Part shown: piece by piece, positions 1-5,480 of the stretch
How positions within the stretch are numbered: position 1 is the stretch's first letter
Layout of the letters: each line of letters opens with the position of its first letter
Source of the DNA: UBA6183 sp964603255
GTDB taxonomy: Bacteria > Bacteroidota > Bacteroidia > UKL13-3
Length of the DNA: 16,832 nt
NCBI GenBank assembly: GCA_964603255.1
Contig: CAZRVA010000055.1
Span: forward strand, 1-16,832
Direction of reading: 5' to 3'
Made by a program: the position numbers and the translations under genes
Notes under the pieces: generated by a model
Told to the model about the DNA's origin: nothing
Seen by the model: the letters and a program-made list of their open reading frames with translations, nothing else
Databases searched by the model: none

Positions 1-83
1 CCTTATCTTATTGATTTTCATATCAATAAAATTTGTATATACATTTATTGTATAGATATTAAACTGAAAAAGTAATTAAAAAG

Positions 84-91
84 TACCTTTG
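84..91 (+). promoter_or_regulatory. Bacteroidota -7 promoter box before the DUF4421 gene
   Basis: TACCTTTG matches the Bacteroidota sigma-A -7 consensus TAnnTTTG exactly and lies six bases before the TTG start at 97. No good TTTG -33 element sits about 19 bases upstream (only a weak CTG at 64-66), so the call rests on the -7 box. If it is used, transcription would begin at about 95-98, leaving almost no 5' leader. Confidence 0.5.
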
Positions 92-96
92 TCATA

Positions 97-1131
97 TTGA
101 AAAAAACGGTTCTCATATTGACAGTGCTATTCAATTGCTTGAGCTTAATTCAGGCGAAAACAAAAGATAGTTTGTACCAAGCAACAAGAGCGCAGTATGT
201 TACCGACAAAACCGGCATGCTTGGTGTATCGCTCTTTAACCGTAATCCCAACAACCAAATTAGCATAAACGGATTTAATAAAATTACTTACAACCCTAAC
301 GATGCAAACACACAAGGCATAAGGTTTCAGCATAAGTGGCTTGGTATTGCCTTTGGTTATTCGCCCAAACAACTACAAGACGAGAAAAGAGGTACAACAG
401 AGGAGATGGATTTACACTTGTTTATGTATGGCAGAAGAAATTACGTTGATGCATATTATGTTGGTTACACCGGTTTTTACATAGAAAACTACAAACAAAA
501 CGACAGCCTTAGAGATAACTACCAATCCTATCCATTGTTACCCAACATGAGTGTGAATAGTTTTGGTATCAATTATTTTTATGTATTCAACCATAAAAAG
601 TATTCTTTACGATCGAGTTATTTAATGAATGAAATTCAACGTAAAAGTGCAGGCTCGTTTATCCTCGGCATTTCGGCAAACTCACTTAGCTTATCAAACC
701 CACTAAATCAAATACCTCAATTGTCGCCACAAACTTTACCAGAAGAAAGATTGATAAAAGGTAGATTTTATGGGGCAAGTATTTTACCAAGATACGCCCA
801 TACATTTATTTACAAAAAACTATTTTTCACCTTAGCCCCCACTTTAGGTATTGTTGCACAACACCAAAATTTCACCAACGCAGATGACAAAACAAGGATA
901 AGAAATACACTTGCATTTAGATCGGTTGGAAGAATTGCCTTAGGTTACAATAGTAATCGTTTTTATGCAGCCATTACTGGTGTTAACGACACTTATAATT
1001 ACCAATTGGCACCTAAAGTACAATTGCATACACAATTAAGTGAAGCCCGAGTTATTGTTGGTTATAGATTTAACACGACTGGCTTTGTTCAAAAAATATC
1101 AAACCAAATGGATAACATTATTAAGCCGTAA
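97..1131 (+). CDS. DUF4421-type exported envelope protein
   Basis: The product is 344 aa. It opens with a signal peptide (MKK, a hydrophobic stretch to about residue 20, ending SLIQA). The rest alternates polar and aromatic residues as in outer-membrane or periplasmic beta-strand proteins. It fits the Bacteroidota family DUF4421: a Y.PN-like stretch near residue 66, a YYVGYTGFY segment near 120, FGINYFYVFN, and the diagnostic SAGSFILG near 185. The family has no established biochemical role; an outer-membrane beta-barrel is the usual guess. The start is TTG: it places the signal peptide at the N-terminus and no ATG lies nearby. Its last 11 bases overlap the end of the convergent acyltransferase gene, so the two are separate transcription units. 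Family membership is recognised from motifs by eye; function is unknown. Confidence 0.75.
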   Translation: MKKTVLILTVLFNCLSLIQAKTKDSLYQATRAQYVTDKTGMLGVSLFNRNPNNQISINGFNKITYNPNDANTQGIRFQHKWLGIAFGYSPKQLQDEKRGTTEEMDLHLFMYGRRNYVDAYYVGYTGFYIENYKQNDSLRDNYQSYPLLPNMSVNSFGINYFYVFNHKKYSLRSSYLMNEIQRKSAGSFILGISANSLSLSNPLNQIPQLSPQTLPEERLIKGRFYGASILPRYAHTFIYKKLFFTLAPTLGIVAQHQNFTNADDKTRIRNTLAFRSVGRIALGYNSNRFYAAITGVNDTYNYQLAPKVQLHTQLSEARVIVGYRFNTTGFVQKISNQMDNIIKP

Positions 1132-2008
1132 TTGAAGGTTTTTTATGTTTCCACCGCCTGTGACTCCATAACCACAACTCAGGACGTAAACGAATGCTGT
1201 TCTCTAATTTTTCTGCAAATATTCGAGTAATTTCATTCGGCTTCATTTTGGAAGGATACTCTGTCATCAACTCAAAAACCACAGTGTACCTTCCCCTACT
1301 GTGTTTTTCAATGTCAACATACACAACAGCAGAATCATACTTCATGGCCAGTTTTTCCGCTCCGGTAAAAAAACCGGTTTCTTGATTTAAAAAGTTTGTC
1401 CAATACGCATGTATAGGCTGTGGTGATTGATCTGCAATAAAAGCTACTGTTCTCACAGTATCTTTATTTACAGCAAAATTTCTTGCAGATTGTTGCATGG
1501 CAATTAAATCTACCCCACATTTAGAGCGAAGTTTAAACATTAACCACTCAAAAAATGGATTAGATAAAGGATGATATAACGTACCAACAGGATAACCTAG
1601 TTGATAAGTATATGAAAATCCGCCCCACTCCCAATTGCCAACGTGCCCAAGCAACAAAACAACCGATTTGTTATTTTTATGAAGCTCTTTGATAAACTCC
1701 GTATTTTTCATTTTAACCCTATTAACCAAAGTACGCTCACTTATTGTTAATGTTTTAAAGGTTTCGATAAATACATCAATCATATTTTTATAGTAGCGCT
1801 TTTCAATTTGCTTTAGTTCTGTATCTGTTTTTTCGGGAAAAGCATTTTTTAGATTTGTGGCAACAACTTTTCGTCTATACTTTAATATGTAGTAAGCAAC
1901 AAAACTTAATACATCAGAAATAAAATATAAAACCGGAAATGGCTGTAACATCAACAAATAAATTGGTGAAGCGAATAAGTAATAATACCATTTGGGTTGA
2001 TTTGACAT
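1121..2008 (-). CDS. Lysophospholipid/lipid A acyltransferase (LpxL/HtrB family)
   Basis: The product is 295 aa, typical of LpxL/HtrB-type acyltransferases, which move a secondary acyl chain onto a lipid A precursor at the inner membrane. The catalytic HX4E motif is present as HVGNWE (H122 to E127), preceded by the hydrophobic strand VVLLLG. A hydrophobic N-terminal segment (about residues 10-45) would anchor it on the cytoplasmic side. A later ADQSPQP segment with downstream FFTGAEKLA matches the conserved second half of the family. It starts at ATG 2008 and its 3' end overlaps the DUF4421 gene by 11 bases in convergent orientation. In Bacteroidota, members are annotated either as lipid A acyltransferases or, where ornithine or amino lipids are made, as generic lysophospholipid acyltransferases. 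The exact acceptor cannot be read from sequence. Confidence 0.88.
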   Translation of the reverse strand: MSNQPKWYYYLFASPIYLLMLQPFPVLYFISDVLSFVAYYILKYRRKVVATNLKNAFPEKTDTELKQIEKRYYKNMIDVFIETFKTLTISERTLVNRVKMKNTEFIKELHKNNKSVVLLLGHVGNWEWGGFSYTYQLGYPVGTLYHPLSNPFFEWLMFKLRSKCGVDLIAMQQSARNFAVNKDTVRTVAFIADQSPQPIHAYWTNFLNQETGFFTGAEKLAMKYDSAVVYVDIEKHSRGRYTVVFELMTEYPSKMKPNEITRIFAEKLENSIRLRPELWLWSHRRWKHKKPSITA

Positions 2009-2058
2009 GGAGCTTTATTTTGAGGTAAATATAAAAAAAGAATTCAACTGAGAATATT

Positions 2059-2066
2059 TACTATTG
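2059..2066 (+). promoter_or_regulatory. Possible -7 promoter box before the GreA-like gene
   Basis: TACTATTG differs from TAnnTTTG by one base and ends ten bases before the preferred ATG at 2077. No TTTG element is found at the expected distance upstream. The initiating transcript would carry only a few bases of leader. Confidence 0.35.
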
Positions 2067-2076
2067 CACTTTGGTG

Positions 2077-2541
2077 ATGGAGATAACAATAGATTTTAAA
2101 ATACAACTTTTTGAGCACTGTAAAAGTGAGATTGAAAAACGCATAAACTCTTTTACGGCCGCTATGCTTGATGCCCAAGAAAGTGCAAACAGCGAGGATA
2201 AAAGTAGTGCCGGAGATAAGTACGAAACAGGACGAGCTATGAGCCATATTGCACGTGATATGCATGCTAAGCAGTTGCAAGCAGCTAAAACCGACTTATC
2301 AAATTTGATGCAAATAAACCCCACAGTAGTGTGTACCAAAGCACAAAAAGGCGCATTAATTTTAACATCAAACCAACAACTTGTATTTATTGCAACCAGC
2401 ATAGGTTTAATAGATTTTGAAGGCAGTAAAATTGCCGTAGTTTCTCCAGCAGCGCCTATTGCACAATCTTTATTAAACAAAACCAAAGGACAGGAAGTTG
2501 TGATTGCAGGTAAAAAAGTTACACTACAAAACATCATATAA
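2077..2541 (+). CDS. GreA/GreB-like transcription factor (Bacteroidota-type)
   Basis: The product is 154 aa from ATG 2077, close to the roughly 158 aa of GreA. TTG 2071 and GTG 2074 are in frame directly before it, but ATG is preferred. The first half (to about residue 85) is charged and helical, as in a coiled coil. It carries AQESANSEDKSSAGDKYETG around residues 30-50, which sits where GreA has its acidic loop (GDLKENAEY). The second half resembles the FKBP-like C-terminal domain of GreA/GreB: VVSPAAPIAQSLL and GQEVVIAGKKVTLQNI parallel the family's SPiG.aLlGk..GDeV. Gre factors enter the RNA polymerase secondary channel and stimulate transcript cleavage. Whether this one cleaves is unknown because its acidic tip differs. 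Relatives in Bacteroidota are often labelled 3-oxoacyl-ACP synthase, which the sequence does not support. It stands alone and ends just before a two-way terminator. Confidence 0.65.
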   Translation: MEITIDFKIQLFEHCKSEIEKRINSFTAAMLDAQESANSEDKSSAGDKYETGRAMSHIARDMHAKQLQAAKTDLSNLMQINPTVVCTKAQKGALILTSNQQLVFIATSIGLIDFEGSKIAVVSPAAPIAQSLLNKTKGQEVVIAGKKVTLQNII

Positions 2542-2545
2542 AACA

Positions 2546-2574
2546 AAAGCCACCTTAACAAGTAAAGTGGCTTT
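2546..2574. terminator. Two-way intrinsic terminator between convergent genes
   Basis: AAAGCCAC (2546-2553) pairs perfectly with GTGGCTTT (2567-2574) around a 13-base loop. It is flanked by A-rich sequence on the left and TTTATAAAA on the right. It follows the stop of the GreA-like gene by 4 bases and precedes the minus-strand stop of the carboxylase gene (2581) by 6, so it can end both transcripts. The U tracts are short, so efficiency may be modest. Confidence 0.75.
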
Positions 2575-2580
2575 ATAAAA

Positions 2581-4200
2581 TTATGCTCTAATTACGCCTG
2601 GCCTAAACTCTTTGGTTAGTGGTGCATGATTAGCAGCTTCAATTCCCATGCTTATCCATTTGCGTGTTTCTGTTGGGTTAATAATGGCATCAACCCAAAG
2701 CCTTGCAGCCGCATAATACGGAGAAGTTTGTTTGGTATATCTATCCGTAATGTGTTGTAACATTTCTGCTTTTTTAGTTTCATCAATTACTTCACCTTTT
2801 GCTTTTAAACTAGCCTCTTCAATTTGTAATAAAACTTTTGCAGCTTGTGCACCACCCATTACAGCAATGTTTGCATTTGGCCAAGCCGCAATTAACCTTG
2901 GATCGTAGGCTTTACCGCACATAGCATAGTTACCCGCACCATAGCTATTACCCGTAATAATGGTAAACTTAGGTACAACAGAATTGGCTTGGGCATTTAC
3001 TAATTTAGCTCCATCTTTAATAATTCCTCCGTGCTCGCTTCTGCTACCTACCATAAATCCGGTAACATCTTGTAAAAACACCAACGGAATTTTTTTCTGA
3101 TTGCAATTCATAATGAAGTGAGCTGCCTTATCAGCGCTATCACTATAAATAACACCACCAATTTGCATCTCGGTAGGGTTATCTGCAGCATTTTGTTTTG
3201 GCTTTTTAGCTTTTACAACCTGACGATTATTGGCAACAATACCAACCGCCCAACCATCAATACGGGCATAGCCACAGGTAATGGTTTTACCGTATAATTC
3301 TTTGTAGGCATCAAAACTACCGGCATCAACCAAGCGCTCAATAATTTCCATTACATCAAAAGGTTTTGTAAAATTGGCTACTGCATCGTACACATCATCC
3401 ATACTTTTTGCAGGAGCAACAGATTCTGCACGGTTAAATCCGGCTTTATCAAAATCACCAATTTTATCCATAATGCGCTTAATTCTATCTAAACAAGCTG
3501 CATCATTTTCAAACTTATAATCTGTTACACCACTAATCTCGCAGTGCGTTGTTGCACCACCTAAAGTTTCGTTATCAATGTCTTCGCCAATAGCTGCTTT
3601 TACCAAGTAACTTCCTGCTAAAAATATAGATCCGGTTTTGTCTACAATCATGGCTTCATCGCTCATAATTGGAAGATAAGCACCACCTGCAACACAACTG
3701 CCCATTACCGCTGCAATTTGCGTAATGCCCATACTGCTCATTACTGCATTGTTTCTAAAAATTCTTCCAAAGTGTTCTTTATCCGGAAAAATTTCATCTT
3801 GCATAGGCAAATAAACACCAGCACTATCTACTAAATAAATAATGGGTAATTTGTTTTCTATTGAAATTTCTTGCGCACGTAAATTCTTTTTACCAGTTAT
3901 TGGAAACCAAGCACCGGCTTTAACAGTAGCATCGTTAGCAACAACTATGCATTGTTTACCACTAACATATCCAATCTCAACCACTACTCCACCTCCAGGG
4001 CAGCCGCCATGTTCTTCGTACATTTCGAATCCGGCAAGCGCACCAATTTCAATACGTGGTTTGTCTTTATCAAATAAATAATCAACACGCTCACGTGCCA
4101 ACATTTTACCCTTTTCTTTTTGTTTTGCAGCAGCTTTTTTGCCGCCACCTTCGTATATTTTTTCTAGTCGTGTGTTTAATTCGTTTACCAAATGTTGCAT
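2581..4200 (-). CDS. Acyl-CoA carboxylase beta subunit, methylcrotonyl-CoA carboxylase type
   Basis: The product is 539 aa, a full-length biotin-dependent carboxyltransferase subunit. It moves CO2 from carboxybiotin onto an acyl-CoA. The N-terminal crotonase-like half has the oxyanion-hole motif GSCVAGGAY (about residues 167-175); the C-terminal half has GNSYGAGNYAM (417-427) followed by a CGKAYDPR segment. VDSAGVYLPMQDEIFPDKEHFGR and the GNYAMCG stretch match methylcrotonyl-CoA carboxylase rather than propionyl-CoA carboxylase, which has a different second motif. That suggests leucine breakdown (3-methylcrotonyl-CoA to 3-methylglutaconyl-CoA) in the cytoplasm, although substrate assignment within this branch is not certain. 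No biotin carboxylase/BCCP partner lies in the window, so the alpha subunit must be elsewhere. It follows the exported coiled-coil gene by 40 bases on the same strand and ends at the two-way terminator. Confidence 0.9.
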   Translation of the reverse strand: MQHLVNELNTRLEKIYEGGGKKAAAKQKEKGKMLARERVDYLFDKDKPRIEIGALAGFEMYEEHGGCPGGGVVVEIGYVSGKQCIVVANDATVKAGAWFPITGKKNLRAQEISIENKLPIIYLVDSAGVYLPMQDEIFPDKEHFGRIFRNNAVMSSMGITQIAAVMGSCVAGGAYLPIMSDEAMIVDKTGSIFLAGSYLVKAAIGEDIDNETLGGATTHCEISGVTDYKFENDAACLDRIKRIMDKIGDFDKAGFNRAESVAPAKSMDDVYDAVANFTKPFDVMEIIERLVDAGSFDAYKELYGKTITCGYARIDGWAVGIVANNRQVVKAKKPKQNAADNPTEMQIGGVIYSDSADKAAHFIMNCNQKKIPLVFLQDVTGFMVGSRSEHGGIIKDGAKLVNAQANSVVPKFTIITGNSYGAGNYAMCGKAYDPRLIAAWPNANIAVMGGAQAAKVLLQIEEASLKAKGEVIDETKKAEMLQHITDRYTKQTSPYYAAARLWVDAIINPTETRKWISMGIEAANHAPLTKEFRPGVIRA

Positions 4201-4240
4201 ATTTTTAAATAAAGTATTTTACAAAAAGTGTTTGATATTA

Positions 4241-5284
4241 TTAAAAAACAAAGTTAAATGATGCTTGATAAAGTATGCCGCGCATGTTGCGATTTAGCTC
4301 ATTAAGCGGTAAAAAATAGCTCACTTTATTATCAACCAAAACGTGTTTTGTTTTAATTAACTCAACGCCAAAACTTAGGTTAGCGTTAGGTATAAACACG
4401 CTATTTTTATTGTTGTTTTGATTGCTAATAAATCCACCAATTTGATAACCCGTATATAGATTTAAAAACCTACGTTTACCTCTGCCGAAATTGCGCGGAT
4501 AAAAATCTTGACCAAAGTTCATCATAAACAATTCGTTTATTAAAGATGTATCTGCAGTATTGTTATCAATAGCACGGTACACACCTAAATTAAAATAGCT
4601 TTTACCACGTGTAAACATGTATTTAATGGTTGCACCTTGGTATGATTTTGCACTGATACCTGCTGTTGGGTTTTCTATTTTTAAGAATCCATATTCTATA
4701 CCCGGCATATTTACAAAAGACACACGTGAATTGTTGGGTGTACTCATTTCATCATTGATTGTAAAACGCACATTGCACATTTGGTCGCCCGCATTTTGTT
4801 GCAGTTGATTAATATTTACTTCCAATGATGCAATGGTTTGTAGGTTAGACGAAATCTTTCTTTTTAAATCTTCAATTCTAACTCCTGTTACAACAGAGTC
4901 TGCCAACTGACGGGCGTAGATGCTGTTCTCGTATTTCAAACCGTCAATTCTTTTCTCCAGGTTATTAATCTTCTCTTGATAGTTTTCGGTATTAAATACA
5001 TTTTGGGTAACATATCCCATTTTACTTGCCAACGAATCGAGGCCACGTAAATCTGAATTTGAAATTAAAAACTCGGTGTAATAACGATTGGTACTTAAAT
5101 CGGTTTGATAAACCACGCCTTTTTTGGCATCGATAAAATTAGCCAGAAGATCGGTGCTGGTTTGTAATTTAGTTACATACACTTGTATGGTTTTGTTTGA
5201 TGGTCTTTCTTGAGCTACAGTTACAAAACTATTTACAGTTAATAATAAAATTAGGGATAGAGCAATGTTTAGCGTTTTCATCAT
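4241..5284 (-). CDS. Exported protein: DUF4349-like coiled-coil part plus beta-strand domain
   Basis: The product is 347 aa with a signal peptide (hydrophobic core at residues 8-22, cleavage near TVAQE). Residues 30-175 look like the extracytoplasmic DUF4349 domain: a first beta strand (TIQVYVTKL), a GVVYQTDLS turn, a FLISNSDLRGLDSLASKMGYV segment, then a long heptad-rich coiled coil (about 105-165) ending in a strand (MCNVRFTIND). Residues about 190-347 are a series of amphipathic, aromatic strands (YLGFL-, YFNLGVY-, FLNLYTGYQIGGF-like) ending in phenylalanine, as in small outer-membrane barrels. The role is unknown. The assignment is by pattern; the fusion of the two parts is the notable point. 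ATG 5284 is followed directly by a second in-frame ATG (5281). The gene has its own -7 box just upstream and runs toward the carboxylase gene. Confidence 0.7.
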   Translation of the reverse strand: MMKTLNIALSLILLLTVNSFVTVAQERPSNKTIQVYVTKLQTSTDLLANFIDAKKGVVYQTDLSTNRYYTEFLISNSDLRGLDSLASKMGYVTQNVFNTENYQEKINNLEKRIDGLKYENSIYARQLADSVVTGVRIEDLKRKISSNLQTIASLEVNINQLQQNAGDQMCNVRFTINDEMSTPNNSRVSFVNMPGIEYGFLKIENPTAGISAKSYQGATIKYMFTRGKSYFNLGVYRAIDNNTADTSLINELFMMNFGQDFYPRNFGRGKRRFLNLYTGYQIGGFISNQNNNKNSVFIPNANLSFGVELIKTKHVLVDNKVSYFLPLNELNRNMRGILYQASFNFVF

Positions 5285-5301
5285 ATGATATTTAACGTGC
5301 T

Positions 5302-5309
5302 CAAAGCTA
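5302..5309 (-). promoter_or_regulatory. -7 promoter box for the exported coiled-coil protein
   Basis: Read on the minus strand this is TAGCTTTG, an exact TAnnTTTG match, 17 bases before ATG 5284. The upstream -33 position holds only a weak CTTT. Together with the SRP RNA promoter on the other strand, the 5285-5372 gap is a divergent promoter region. Confidence 0.5.
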
Positions 5310-5338
5310 AATAAATTAAGTGTTTTATAAAGAATAAG

Positions 5339-5369
5339 TTTGTTGAAATAGTTTTAAAACATACTTTTG
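5339..5369 (+). promoter_or_regulatory. Full Bacteroidota promoter of the SRP RNA gene
   Basis: TTTG (5339-5342), a 19-base spacer and TACTTTTG (5362-5369) form an ideal TTTG-N19-TAnnTTTG promoter. It places the transcription start at about 5373, just before the first paired base of the SRP RNA. This is among the best promoters in the window, as expected for an abundant stable RNA. Confidence 0.85.
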
Positions 5370-5372
5370 CAC

Positions 5373-5475
5373 TTGGGTAAGTCGGGTACGACCAGCTCCT
5401 GCTGAATCCCCCAGGACAGGAATGTAGCAAGGGTAAGCGGTTGTAGCGGTGCGATACTTTGGCTTGCCCTTTTTT
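5373..5475 (+). ncRNA. ffs: Signal recognition particle RNA, small bacterial type (4.5S-like)
   Basis: The RNA binds Ffh and helps deliver nascent membrane and exported proteins to FtsY. The conserved apical part is easy to see: GCTGAATCCCCCAGG (5401-5415), then the GGAA tetraloop region (5419-5422), then GTAGCAAGGGTAAG (5424-5437). The ends pair: GGGTAAG (5375-5381) with CTTGCCC (5463-5469), including one G-U pair. A further helix joins the CGACC-AGCT region (5389-5397) to AGCGGTTG (5436-5443), with one bulge. Length is about 100 nt, so there is no Alu domain. The 3' stem followed by six T residues (5470-5475) doubles as the terminator. The gene ends five bases short of the convergent receptor stop codon. 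Exact ends are inferred from pairing and promoter position. Confidence 0.92.
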
Positions 5476-5480
5476 GTGAC

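Noticed and set aside
8..29. Inverted repeat TTATTGAT/ATCAATAA near the left edge
   Set aside because: The stem is short and entirely A/T-rich, and no gene end is visible to its left, so a terminator cannot be supported.
2044..2561. Two minus-strand frames opposite the GreA-like gene (2044-2280 and 2061-2561)
   Set aside because: Their translations look like hydrophobic antisense readings with no motif, while the plus-strand product has a recognisable domain. The longer one also runs through the terminator.
4249..4256. TAACTTTG on the minus strand, a possible -7 box for the carboxylase gene
   Set aside because: The bases encode the last residues of the upstream gene (NFV) and no -33 element lies at the right distance, so a chance match is likely.
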